Part shown: positions 56,240 through 64,000 of the stretch, in pieces
Numbering within the stretch: the first letter of the stretch is position 1
Layout: the number at the start of each line of letters is the position of its first letter
DNA from: Proteiniphilum sp. X52
GTDB taxonomy: Bacteria; Bacteroidota; Bacteroidia; Bacteroidales; Dysgonomonadaceae
NCBI RefSeq assembly: GCF_003712195.1
Contig: NZ_RDSD01000009.1
Span: forward strand, 1-64,000
Direction of reading: 5' to 3'
DNA length: 64,000 nt
The notes under the pieces: model-generated
What the model was told of the DNA's origin: nothing
Seen by the model: only the letters and a program-made list of their open reading frames with translations
The model's database searches: none
Program-made: the position numbers and the translations under genes

Positions 56240-56335
56240 TTGATGTGACAATTCGATGATGTGACAATTCGATGATGTGAGGATTTGAGGATTTGATGAT
56301 TTGAGGATTTGATGATCTGAGGATCTGAGGATCAA
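56240..56335. repeat. GATGATGTGACAATTCGATGATGTGA / GAGGATTTGATGATTT simple repeat
   Basis: The gap between the E1 and PHP genes consists of two copies of a GTGACAATTCGATGAT unit, then about seven copies of GAGGATTTGAT-type 8- to 10-mers. No gene. It resembles the GATGATGG run at 62810-62840 and the AT-rich gap at 47850. Confidence 0.75.
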
Positions 56336-56381
56336 TCATCCGGTAATCGGAATAGCACTAAATATTCTAATTAATTATTCG

Positions 56382-57557
56382 ATGAAGAGCCAATTGAACA
56401 AGCCGGCTGTTGTGAAAGTAAACGCTCACCTGCACACACCATACTCTTTCAGCGCCTTTGCCGATGTCAATGATGCATTGGACAGGGCGGTGGCCGAGGA
56501 GGTGAAAGTGGTGGGAATCAACGATTTTTATACTACAGAAGGATATCAGGAGTGGGCCGATGGTTGTAATAAGCGAGGTCTCTACCCCCTTTTCGGTATC
56601 GAATTCATCAGCCTGAATGAGGAGGATCAGAAAGCCGGACTGCGTGTGAATGATCCTGCAAATCCGGGGCGTACCTACCTGAGCGGAAAAGGATTGTCAT
56701 ATCCTTTCCGCTTGGAGGAGCCCTATGCAACAATGTTATCCCATGTCCGGGATGAGGCCAACCGACAAGTAGAAGCAATGTGCGACAAACTGAACGGCCT
56801 GCTTCGACGGAAAGAATGTGGTTTCACACTTGATTTCAAACGGATAACCGGCGAATTGACCAAAGGACAAATTCGTGAGCGCCATTTGGCAAAAGCGTTG
56901 CGCATACATGTCTATGAAGTGTGTGGTAATGACGAGTCGAAAATAAAGGAATTGTTGGAGATGCTCTTTGAGGGAAAGATCCTCAAATCGGCGGTGGAAA
57001 ACCTTGCCGGCGTGGAAAATGAGATCCGGGGCAACCTGCTGAAAGCGGGTGGGGCAGCGTTCGTTCCTGAGGAACCCACCGCTTTCCTGCCGATGGAAAC
57101 CGTGCAGGAAATCATTATTGCCGCCGGTGGTATTCCTACTTATCCCTTTTTAGCGGATGATGCAAATGGAAATTATACCGATTTTGAGAGAGATCCGGAA
57201 CGGGTAGCCCAACAGCTCACACAACGGGGATTGCATTCGGTTGAGTTTATCACAACCCGCAACGATGTCCGGCTTCTGGAAAAATATGCCGCCTATCTTT
57301 ATGAACAGGGTTTTGTGGTGACTTTCGGCAGTGAACATAATACGCCTGCAATGGAACCCATTGAACTTTTTGCCCGGGGAGGCGCACCTTTGACCGAAAA
57401 GCTTATGGAGATGAATTACAAAGGGGCTTGCCTCATTGCGGCACATCAACATTTAGTAAAACAGGGATTGAACGGATATATAGATCAGAACGGTCATGCA
57501 GCCCGTTCTCAACGGCATGAGCTGGAAGCTTTGGGTGATCAGCTCATCTCGAACTGA
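56382..57557 (+). CDS. PHP-domain metal-dependent phosphoesterase-like protein
   Basis: A 391-residue cytoplasmic protein. The PHP metal-binding motifs are VNAHLHTPYSFSAF (residues 14-27, the HxH site), KVVGINDFYTTEGYQEWAD, YPLFGIEFISL and, late, VTFGSEHNTPAMEP. A helical insertion of about 130 residues (RDEANRQVEAMCDKLNGLLR onward) lies between the second and third metal motifs. Such proteins hydrolyse phosphate esters; the substrate here is unknown. It is followed 84 nt later by the aldolase/dehydrogenase fusion and may act on a phosphorylated intermediate. Confidence 0.82.
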   Translation: MKSQLNKPAVVKVNAHLHTPYSFSAFADVNDALDRAVAEEVKVVGINDFYTTEGYQEWADGCNKRGLYPLFGIEFISLNEEDQKAGLRVNDPANPGRTYLSGKGLSYPFRLEEPYATMLSHVRDEANRQVEAMCDKLNGLLRRKECGFTLDFKRITGELTKGQIRERHLAKALRIHVYEVCGNDESKIKELLEMLFEGKILKSAVENLAGVENEIRGNLLKAGGAAFVPEEPTAFLPMETVQEIIIAAGGIPTYPFLADDANGNYTDFERDPERVAQQLTQRGLHSVEFITTRNDVRLLEKYAAYLYEQGFVVTFGSEHNTPAMEPIELFARGGAPLTEKLMEMNYKGACLIAAHQHLVKQGLNGYIDQNGHAARSQRHELEALGDQLISN

Positions 57558-57641
57558 AGATCCCCAAAAAATATCTGAATGACTCCGCTTTGGTTCCCAT
57601 CCAATGGCTAACGAAACTGAACACATATAAAAAAGATAAAG

Positions 57642-59642
57642 ATGGAACAGCATTCTCAAACCTTTCTACCTGAAAACGACATTTTCGGAATACGGGATTT
57701 AATATATATATCACGGTTCTACGGACAAGACAGTCGTTTTGTGATAGCTGGTGGCGGTAATACATCCTACAAGAATAAAGAGAAGATATGGGTAAAGGCC
57801 AGTGGCGCGGCATTGGCAACGATTACCGAAGAAGGTTTCGCCGTGCTTGACAGGAGCAAACTCGCAATCATGTCGGAGAAAATGTACAGTCCGCATTCTA
57901 CGGAGCGGGAAGAACAGGTGAAGAACGATCTGGCCGAAGCCACCCTTACCAAAGGGAAGCGCCCTTCGGTGGAGACATCGATGCACAATGTGATTGACTA
58001 TCCTTTTGTGGTACATCTGCATCCGACGGCGGTGAACGGATTGATGTGCGCTCAAAATGCGGAGTCGGAACTGAAACGGCTTTTCGGTGAAAAGGCATTG
58101 TATGTGGAGTATACTGATCCGGGTTATGTGCTATTCAAAAAGGTGTATGACCGGATTAAAGCGTATCGCGCGGCATACGCCGAGGAGCCCCAGGTGATAT
58201 GGTTGCAGAACCACGGTGTTTTTGTCGCTGCTCCTACCATCGCGGAGGTGCAGTCGATCTATTCACAGATACTTCATACACTGGAGCAGGCTGTTTCTAC
58301 GCCGTTACCCACCGGCGAAAGAGATACCTGCCGTTGTACAGGAGAAATCTTGCCGGCTCTTCGGATGATGCTGTCCGGCAGCGGATTGAAAACGCTGAAG
58401 GTAAGGAAAAACGCACTGATCAAATATTTTTACGATAATCCCGGCAAACAGCAGGATATTGCCCGGCCATTTACTCCCGATGCCATTGTTTATTGCAAAT
58501 CGGAAATTATTTTCCTGAACGATGAGACACCCGAAGCCGTGTTGGAAGAAGCCCGGAAGGCGATCCCTTCGTTTACGGCGAAACTGGGTTATCAACCTAA
58601 AGTGATACTGATAAAAGGAATTGGATTGGTCGCTGCAGGTGATAATGCCCAACAGTGCGATATCATTCTGGATGTGTTTGAAGACGCGATGAAAGTAGCC
58701 TATCTTTCACATTCATTCGGCGGGCCGCACCCAATGACGCGGCGGCAGATAGATTTTATCGACAACTGGGAGGTGGAGAATTATCGTCGCAGCGTGTCGG
58801 CTGGGATATCCCGGGGACGCGCGGAAAATAAAACCATTGTGATTACCGGTGCTGCCCAGGGTTTCGGAGAGGGGATCGGCCGATGCCTGTTACAGGAGGG
58901 AGCCAATATCGTGATTGCCGACCTGAATGAGGAGGCAGGCCGCGCGACAGCCGAAGAATTCAACCGTATTGCGAAAAGCAACAAGGCCTATTTTGTGAAA
59001 ACGAACGTAGCCGAGACGGCAAGCCTGGAGAATCTTATCCACGAGACGGTGTGTCACTTTGGAGCAATCGATTGTTTTATCAGTAACGCCGGCGTGCTTC
59101 GGGCCGGTGGCCTGGATGATATGACACCCGAGAATTTTGATTTTGTCACCAGAATAAATTACAACGCCTATTTCTATTGCGCGAAAATGGTCAGCAAGGT
59201 CATGAAGTTGCAGACAAAGTATGCTTTGGGCGATTATTATGCCGATATCATCCAGATCAATTCCAAGTCCGGCTTGCAAGGGAGTAAGGCCAATTTCGCT
59301 TATGCGGGAGGGAAATTCGGGGGTATCGGGCTTACCCAGTCTTTCGCATTGGAGTTGGCGCCACACCGTGTCAAAGTCAATGCCATTTGTCCGGGAAACT
59401 TCTATGAAGGCCCCCTCTGGAGTGATCCCGAAAACGGGCTTTTCATGCAGTACCTTAGAGCCGGGAAAGTGCCGGGAGCTAAAACGATAGAGGATGTGAA
59501 AGCGTTCTATTTATCTAAAGTCCCTATGGGAAAAGGTTGCACGCCCGAAGATGTAACCAAGGGAGTACTTTACCTGATGGAGCAGTGCGGTGAGACAGGA
59601 CAGGCTTTGCCGATCACCGGGGGGCAGGTGATGCTTTCTTAG
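57642..59642 (+). CDS. Class II aldolase fused to a short-chain dehydrogenase
   Basis: A 666-residue two-domain enzyme. The N-terminal class II aldolase part (about 15-390) has FVIAGGGNTSYKNKEKIWVK and the zinc-type sites VVHLHPTAVNG and WLQNHGVFVAAPT. The C-terminal SDR (about 395-666) has NKTIVITGAAQGFGEGIGRC for NAD(P), then SNAGVLRAGG, and the catalytic Ser-Tyr-Lys region (INSKSG, then YAGGKFGG). The layout matches rhamnulose-1-phosphate aldolase/alcohol dehydrogenase fusions, which split rhamnulose 1-phosphate and process lactaldehyde. Since rhaBAT in this window has no aldolase, this may be the missing step. The alternative is a polyol or ketose phosphate of the SorE-type pathway next door. 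Confidence 0.85.
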   Translation: MEQHSQTFLPENDIFGIRDLIYISRFYGQDSRFVIAGGGNTSYKNKEKIWVKASGAALATITEEGFAVLDRSKLAIMSEKMYSPHSTEREEQVKNDLAEATLTKGKRPSVETSMHNVIDYPFVVHLHPTAVNGLMCAQNAESELKRLFGEKALYVEYTDPGYVLFKKVYDRIKAYRAAYAEEPQVIWLQNHGVFVAAPTIAEVQSIYSQILHTLEQAVSTPLPTGERDTCRCTGEILPALRMMLSGSGLKTLKVRKNALIKYFYDNPGKQQDIARPFTPDAIVYCKSEIIFLNDETPEAVLEEARKAIPSFTAKLGYQPKVILIKGIGLVAAGDNAQQCDIILDVFEDAMKVAYLSHSFGGPHPMTRRQIDFIDNWEVENYRRSVSAGISRGRAENKTIVITGAAQGFGEGIGRCLLQEGANIVIADLNEEAGRATAEEFNRIAKSNKAYFVKTNVAETASLENLIHETVCHFGAIDCFISNAGVLRAGGLDDMTPENFDFVTRINYNAYFYCAKMVSKVMKLQTKYALGDYYADIIQINSKSGLQGSKANFAYAGGKFGGIGLTQSFALELAPHRVKVNAICPGNFYEGPLWSDPENGLFMQYLRAGKVPGAKTIEDVKAFYLSKVPMGKGCTPEDVTKGVLYLMEQCGETGQALPITGGQVMLS

Positions 59643-59652
59643 ACAAAAGAAT

Positions 59653-60104
59653 CAAGAACCAAGATTCAAGACAAAGGACAAGTTGAGATGCATAATTTTA
59701 AAAAATTAGATATTTGGAATAAATCAGTGGAATTTGTTGCTGATGTATACCGGCTAGTCAATAGGTTTCCTCAAATTGAACGTTTCGGATTGGTTACTCA
59801 AATGCAAAGAGCAGCGGTTTCCATACCTACTAATATTGCCGAAGGCTCAGCAAAGTCAAGTAATAAAGATTTTGCACGTTTTCTTGAAATATCACTTGGA
59901 TCCGCTTATGAATTAGAGACAGAGTTACTGGTATCTTTTAAATTATCATATATTGAAACTGAAACATATGAACAATTCCAACAAAAACTATCAGAATTGC
60001 AGCGTATGATAAATGGTTTCAAGGACACTTTATAGTATAAAATTGTCATAGAACCGTCCTAAATCATGACTCTCATGTCTTGATTCTTGGATCTTGGTTC
60101 TTGG
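59653..60104. repeat. Imperfect inverted repeats around the four-helix-bundle gene
   Basis: CAAGAACCAAGATTCAAGA at 59653-59671 has its inverse in TCTTGATTCTTGG and ATCTTGGTTCTTGG at 60078-60104, with one 7-bp extra unit. The pair brackets the small gene at 59688-60035. The same sequence occurs in the rhaB-rhaA gap, so it is a dispersed element. Confidence 0.75.
59688..60035 (+). CDS. Four-helix-bundle protein (23S rRNA intervening-sequence type)
   Basis: A 115-residue protein of the four-helix-bundle family whose founding members are encoded in intervening sequences of 23S rRNA genes. The signature is FKKLDIWNKSVEFVADVYRL at 4-23, then TQMQRAAVSIPTNIAEGSAK and FARFLEISLGSAYELETELL. Family members form a pentameric basic bundle related to diversity-generating-retroelement accessory proteins. 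In this window it interrupts a sugar-catabolic operon and is enclosed by inverted repeats, so it may be an orphan insertion. Function unknown; composition is more AT-rich than the neighbours. Confidence 0.9.
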   Translation: MHNFKKLDIWNKSVEFVADVYRLVNRFPQIERFGLVTQMQRAAVSIPTNIAEGSAKSSNKDFARFLEISLGSAYELETELLVSFKLSYIETETYEQFQQKLSELQRMINGFKDTL

Positions 60105-60120
60105 CTCTAACAATAATTAT

Positions 60121-61389
60121 ATGAAAACGAGAGCAGTGAGATTGTACGGCAAAAAGGACTTGCGCCTGGAGGAATTTGATTTGCCGCCCATCAAAGAAAA
60201 TGAAATCCTGGCCAAAGTGGTGACCGATTCATTGTGCATGTCATCCTATAAAGCTTCTTCACAGGGAACCGACCATAAACGTATTCCCGATGATGTGGCG
60301 GAGAATCCCATCATCATCGGCCATGAATTCGCCGGTGAATTGTTGGAAGTGGGTTCCAAATGGGCTCATAAATTTAAGGCAGGGGATAAGTTCTCCATTC
60401 AACCGGCGCTCTACTACGAGAATGGCCCCGTGGGCATCCTGAGCGCTCCCGGCTATAGTTACAAATATGTCGGCGGAGATGCCACCTATGTGGTTATTCC
60501 TGACGAAGTGATGGAGCGGGACTGCTTGTTGAAATTCAGGGGTGAGGGGTATTATCCTGCGTCGCTGGCCGAGCCGCTCTCCTGTGTGATCGGTGCGATG
60601 CATGCCAACTACCATACTACACCCGGCAGTTATAAGCACAAGATGGAGATTGTGGATGGAGGAAAGATGGCTATTCTTGCGGGTGTCGGGCCAATGGGGC
60701 TTGCGGCGATCAATTATGTGCTCCATCGTGAAGACCGTAAACCATCGCTGTTGGTGGTGACCGATGTGGACCAGGCCCGCTTAGACAGGGCTGCCTCGAT
60801 CTATACGGTTGAATTTGCCGAATCCAGGGGAATTGATCTCCACTATATCAATACCGGCGCGATGGAAGACCCGGTGAAAGAACTGAAAACCCTGACGGGT
60901 GATTCCGGTTATGATGATGTCTTTGTCTTCGCACCCGTCAGACCGGTGGTAGAGCAGGGGGATGCCATACTGGGGTTCGACGGTTGCCTCAATTTCTTTG
61001 CCGGACCCAGTGACCCCAATTTCAGCGCCATGTTCAACTTCTACAATGTGCATTATGCCTATACACATATTGTCGGCACCAGCGGAGGCAATAACGACGA
61101 TATGGTGGAAGCACTCGATATTATGAGTAAAGGACTTGATCCAGCAGGACTGATCACCCATATTGGCGGATTGAATGCGGTAGCCGACGCGACCAACAAC
61201 CTGCCCCATATCCCGGGTGGAAAGAAGCTGATCTATACACATATTGATATGCCGCTCACTCCGATATCCGACTTTGAAAAGCTTGGTGAGACCAACGAAC
61301 TTTTTAGAGAACTGGCTGTTATCTGTAGTCGCCACAAGGGATTGTGGAGCGTGGAGGCGGAAGCTTATTTGCTGGCTAACAGCAAATGA
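60121..61389 (+). CDS. Zinc-dependent dehydrogenase resembling L-sorbose-1-phosphate reductase (SorE)
   Basis: The protein is 422 residues from the ATG at 60121; an upstream TTG frame lies within a repeat. It is a medium-chain dehydrogenase: KDLRLEEFDLPPIKENEILA starts the catalytic domain, DSLCMSSYKA holds the zinc Cys, NPIIIGHEFAGELLEVGS is the standard GHE motif, and KMAILAGVGPMGLAAINYVL is the NAD loop. The combination DSLCMSxYKA, DHKRIPDD and NPIIIGHEF fits SorE-type ketose-1-phosphate reductases as I remember them. It would interconvert a ketose 1-phosphate and a polyol phosphate, in line with the aldolases on both sides. Confidence 0.82.
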   Translation: MKTRAVRLYGKKDLRLEEFDLPPIKENEILAKVVTDSLCMSSYKASSQGTDHKRIPDDVAENPIIIGHEFAGELLEVGSKWAHKFKAGDKFSIQPALYYENGPVGILSAPGYSYKYVGGDATYVVIPDEVMERDCLLKFRGEGYYPASLAEPLSCVIGAMHANYHTTPGSYKHKMEIVDGGKMAILAGVGPMGLAAINYVLHREDRKPSLLVVTDVDQARLDRAASIYTVEFAESRGIDLHYINTGAMEDPVKELKTLTGDSGYDDVFVFAPVRPVVEQGDAILGFDGCLNFFAGPSDPNFSAMFNFYNVHYAYTHIVGTSGGNNDDMVEALDIMSKGLDPAGLITHIGGLNAVADATNNLPHIPGGKKLIYTHIDMPLTPISDFEKLGETNELFRELAVICSRHKGLWSVEAEAYLLANSK

Positions 61390-61502
61390 GGGTCTGATAG
61401 TTACTGACCTGATGATGAGTTGATTAGTGTTTCTAATCTGCTGATCGGCAGATGGATGAATCTGCTAATCGATTTTAGTCTTTACTCTTTAGTCAATAAA
61501 AA

Positions 61503-62801
61503 ATGAAACAATTAGATGTGAATTTAATGCATCCGGTGGAACAGATCAATGTGATCATCGGAAGAATATACAGTCGTGGGATGACCACTACTTCGGGAGG
61601 GAATATCTCCATCAGGGATAAGAATGGTGATATCTGGATTACCCCTTCGGGAGTGGACAAAGGATCGCTTACCCCAAAAGATATCATGCAGGTGAAAAGG
61701 GATGGGACCATTATCGGGGTGCATAAACCCTCTTCGGAGCTCCCTTTCCATAAGGCGATTTATGAAGCAAGACCCGAAATAACCGCGATCATCCACGCCC
61801 ATCCGCCCGCACTGGTCGCTTTTAGCATCGCGGGTATTGTTCCCGACACCAAGATCGTTCCGCAGGCACACAACATTTGCGGGGATATAGGATTCGCCCC
61901 TTATGGAACTCCCGGTAGCGAGGATCTGGGCGAGAAGATCGCTTTTGAGTTCAAGGATACCCGTTATAAGGCGGTAATCATGGAAAATCACGGAGTGGTA
62001 TTGGGCGGTACCGATATGATGGATGCCTATCAGCGATTCGAAACGCTGGAGTTCTGCTGCCGCACCATCGTGAATGCCAAAAGACTGGGACAGGTGAATT
62101 ATCTGACCGACGAACAAGTGGCACAGTATGTGAATCACTTGCCGAGAAACATCTCTCATTTTATGGATATTGAGCATCCTTCCGATGAACGGGCAATCCG
62201 CACGGAGATGGTGAATATCATCCGTCGGGCCTGTAATCTGGGGATGATGATATCGACCTATGGTACGGTGTCTGTACGTTGGAGAGGCAATGATTTTCTG
62301 ATTACACCGAGCAATGTGGCGCGATGGGATATTGTGCCGGGTGATATCGTCCAGATAAAGAATGGCATGGCCGAAGCGGGAAAAACACCCAGCAGGTCGG
62401 TAGCCCTGCATCAACGTATTTACCAGTTGAACCCGCATATCAATTCCATCATCTGCACACAATCGGTGAACCTGATGGCGCATGCGGTGAGCGGCTCAAA
62501 ATTTGATGTGCGCACAATCCCCGAAAGTTGGATCTTCCTCCAGGATGTCCCCTCCATTCCTTTCGGGCTGATCTATAATGATGTGGATAGTGTGGCGAAA
62601 ATGTTTAACCACAATCGGGTTATTCTGGTAGAAAACGACAGTGTTTTTGTCACGGGTGATAAATTGTTGAATACGTTCGATTATCTGGAAGTAGCTGAAT
62701 TTTCAGCTAACTCGCTGGTGATGGCCTCTTCGATCGGCTCCCTGCAACCCATGGGGGACAAGGAGATCGACGAACTGCGCATCGCGTTTAATGTAAAATG
62801 A
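61503..62801 (+). CDS. Tandem class II aldolase/adducin protein with degenerate second domain
   Basis: A 432-residue protein of two class II aldolase domains. Domain 1 (about 1-215) is complete: TTSGGNISIRD, SSELPFHKAIYE, IIHAHPPALVAF with the HxH zinc ligands, and MENHGVVLGG with the third His. Domain 2 (about 220-432) keeps the fold (STYGTVSVRWRGNDFLITPS, then SRSVALHQRIYQL) but has IICTQSVNLMAH where the HxH should be and VENDSVFVTG instead of ENHG, so zinc binding is lost. I infer one active and one structural domain. It likely splits a sugar phosphate into two pieces that enter glycolysis through transaldolase and related steps. Confidence 0.85.
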   Translation: MKQLDVNLMHPVEQINVIIGRIYSRGMTTTSGGNISIRDKNGDIWITPSGVDKGSLTPKDIMQVKRDGTIIGVHKPSSELPFHKAIYEARPEITAIIHAHPPALVAFSIAGIVPDTKIVPQAHNICGDIGFAPYGTPGSEDLGEKIAFEFKDTRYKAVIMENHGVVLGGTDMMDAYQRFETLEFCCRTIVNAKRLGQVNYLTDEQVAQYVNHLPRNISHFMDIEHPSDERAIRTEMVNIIRRACNLGMMISTYGTVSVRWRGNDFLITPSNVARWDIVPGDIVQIKNGMAEAGKTPSRSVALHQRIYQLNPHINSIICTQSVNLMAHAVSGSKFDVRTIPESWIFLQDVPSIPFGLIYNDVDSVAKMFNHNRVILVENDSVFVTGDKLLNTFDYLEVAEFSANSLVMASSIGSLQPMGDKEIDELRIAFNVK

Positions 62802-62855
62802 CAATAATGCATTTTCGATGATGGTTGATGATGGTTTGTTAAATATCAATGCCTT

Positions 62856-63812
62856 ATGAATTTATTAGCGCAATTGAAGCTGTATACCAAAGTAGTGGCT
62901 GATACGGGCGATTTTGGTTCTATTGAAGCATACAACCCGGTCGATGCGACCACGAATCCCTCTTTGATTTATACTGCGTCGCAAGACCCGAAGTATGCTT
63001 CGCTGGTAGATGATGCGGTCGCCTATGGTAAAACGCAGCTAACCGGCAAATCCGGGCAATTGGCAAAAGCCATGGATAAGTTGGCCGTGAATTTCGGTTT
63101 AAAGATTTTGGAAATTGTTCCGGGAAGGGTTTCTACTGAAGTGGATGCCCGATTATCGTTTGACACGGAAGCGTCGGTGATCAAAGCCCGGGAATTGATC
63201 GCTCTGTATGAGACATCGGGGATTTCGCGGGAACGGATATTGATAAAACTCGCATCCACCTGGGAAGGCATAAAAGCCGCGGAAATACTTGAGAAAGAAG
63301 GGATTCATTGTAACCTGACCCTTCTCTTCTCTTTTGCACAGGCAGTTGCCTGTGCCGAAGCGGGTGTCCGTCTGATATCTCCCTTTGTGGGCCGGATTCT
63401 GGATTGGTATAAAAAAGAACGGGGTGTCGCGGAGATTCCCGCCCATGAAGATCCGGGAGTGCTTTCCGTGAAAAAGATTTTCAATTATTACAAGAAGTTT
63501 GGTTATAAGACTCAGGTAATGGGAGCCAGCTTTCGTAATATCGGTGAAATAGTGGAACTCGCCGGATGTGAATTGTTGACCATTGCCCCGAAGTTCCTCA
63601 AGGAGCTGGAGAAGACCGAGGGTGTCTTGGTCCGGAAATTGAGCGAGGAGGCTGCCCGACAATCCGAGATTGAAAAAATCACTATCGATGAGAAAACATT
63701 TCGGTGGATGATCAACGAAGATGCCATGGCCACAGAAAAACTGGCGGAAGGAATCAGAAACTTTACCAAAGACTTGGAGAAACTCGAAGAACAGATGGCG
63801 AAAAGGTTATAA
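62856..63812 (+). CDS. tal: Transaldolase
   Basis: A 318-residue enzyme of the TalB type (E. coli TalB has 317). It transfers the dihydroxyacetone unit from sedoheptulose 7-phosphate to glyceraldehyde 3-phosphate. Visible landmarks are [13 protein letters not shown] near 25-37, [14 protein letters not shown], the Schiff-base lysine in [14 protein letters not shown] (about residue 131), [33 protein letters not shown] and [12 protein letters not shown]. It closes the plus-strand block, 54 nt after the tandem aldolase. Sulfoquinovose-type transaldolases are another possibility, but nothing here points to them. Confidence 0.95.
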   Translation: MNLLAQLKLYTKVVADTGDFGSIEAYNPVDATTNPSLIYTASQDPKYASLVDDAVAYGKTQLTGKSGQLAKAMDKLAVNFGLKILEIVPGRVSTEVDARLSFDTEASVIKARELIALYETSGISRERILIKLASTWEGIKAAEILEKEGIHCNLTLLFSFAQAVACAEAGVRLISPFVGRILDWYKKERGVAEIPAHEDPGVLSVKKIFNYYKKFGYKTQVMGASFRNIGEIVELAGCELLTIAPKFLKELEKTEGVLVRKLSEEAARQSEIEKITIDEKTFRWMINEDAMATEKLAEGIRNFTKDLEKLEEQMAKRL

Positions 63813-63833
63813 GGGGCAGGCGAAGAGATGCGT

Positions 63834-64000
63834 TTAGTACCTTTCCATAATCAATATCCAGTCATTGTTTTTTCCTGATGACGGCGGAGTTGCCTCGAAA
63901 GAGCCTTTGGCTGCTTTGGTACCTATCCCGGTTTTTTTACCTGTACGGGGATTAAACCAGTGAAGTTTTATTTTTTTTGTTCCGGAAATTTTTTCCAGAG
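63834..64000 (-). CDS. 3' end of a glycosidase-type gene (C-terminal beta domain)
   Basis: The minus strand reads 55 codons into the window edge and stops at 63834. The peptide LHWFNPRTGKKTGIG, then SFEATPPSSG and DWILIMERY, is the small C-terminal beta domain (putative collagen-binding, the FDPRTG...DWVL pattern) at the end of DUF4038/GH140-like barrel proteins. The catalytic part is outside. It converges on transaldolase with a 21-bp gap and no evident terminator. A GH140-like apiosidase would fit the rhamnose-containing pectin theme, but this is inference from the tail only. Confidence 0.7.
   Translation of the reverse strand, partial: LEKISGTKKIKLHWFNPRTGKKTGIGTKAAKGSFEATPPSSGKNNDWILIMERY

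Noticed and set aside
62856-63812. Sulfoquinovose-type transaldolase pathway
   Set aside because: The enzyme looks like ordinary TalB, and no sulfoquinovosidase, isomerase or sulfonate exporter gene is present in the window.

Overview
The window is bacterial and almost certainly from the order Bacteroidales (phylum Bacteroidota). It has a SusC/SusD pair, many lipoproteins with a Cys lipobox, GH92/GH78/GH2/GH38 enzymes, GG-leader peptides of the Bacteroidales type, and promoters fitting the -33 TTTG / -7 TAnnTTTG consensus. I cannot name the genus; gene content would suit an environmental or gut Dysgonomonadaceae/Bacteroidaceae-like organism. No rRNA, tRNA, CRISPR array or complete transposon was seen.

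Region 1 (1-7660, all minus strand) is a peptide/effector export island. Read in the direction of transcription it has a LanC-like protein, a family 4-type and a family 2 glycosyltransferase, and a protein with a GG-type leader fused through a Gly-rich linker to an HExxH metallopeptidase domain. Next come an LRR-like lipoprotein and a decayed tandem array (1105-bp period) of the same peptidase-tail/lipoprotein pair in which leader and catalytic domain have been deleted. This is the part most likely to hold an undescribed system.

Region 2 (7675-16972, minus strand) is an L-rhamnose regulon: rhaB, rhaA, rhaT, an AraC-type regulator and two alpha-L-rhamnosidase-type hydrolases, driven by a promoter upstream of rhaB. 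No rhamnulose-1-phosphate aldolase lies beside them; a fused aldolase/short-chain dehydrogenase at 57.6 kb is a candidate.

Region 3 (17263-50257, plus strand) starts with an unplaced 543-residue protein, a hairpin, and a LacI-type regulator whose promoter region and the susC upstream region share an identical 16-bp operator. A large polysaccharide utilisation locus follows: SusC, SusD, a DUF3823 lipoprotein, two GxGYxYP-type proteins, a Gfo/Idh/MocA oxidoreductase next to a DUF1080 protein, a GH2 beta-mannosidase, an unassigned barrel protein, GH38, DUF4432, a six-hairpin protein and two GH92 proteins. Cytoplasmic genes end it: PfkB kinase, D-lyxose/mannose-type isomerase, mannitol-1-phosphate dehydrogenase-like protein and an MFS sugar transporter. 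The likely substrate is a mannose-containing glycan or glycoconjugate.

Region 4 (50680-63812, plus strand) is richer in G+C and encodes a 2-oxoacid dehydrogenase complex (E2, E3, fused E1). It then carries a PHP protein, the aldolase/dehydrogenase fusion, a four-helix-bundle orphan flanked by inverted repeats, a SorE-like zinc dehydrogenase, a two-domain class II aldolase with a degenerate second domain, and transaldolase. This looks like catabolism of a ketose phosphate or polyol phosphate. The window ends in the 3' end of a minus-strand glycosidase-type gene. Intergenic gaps are full of short degenerate repeats.
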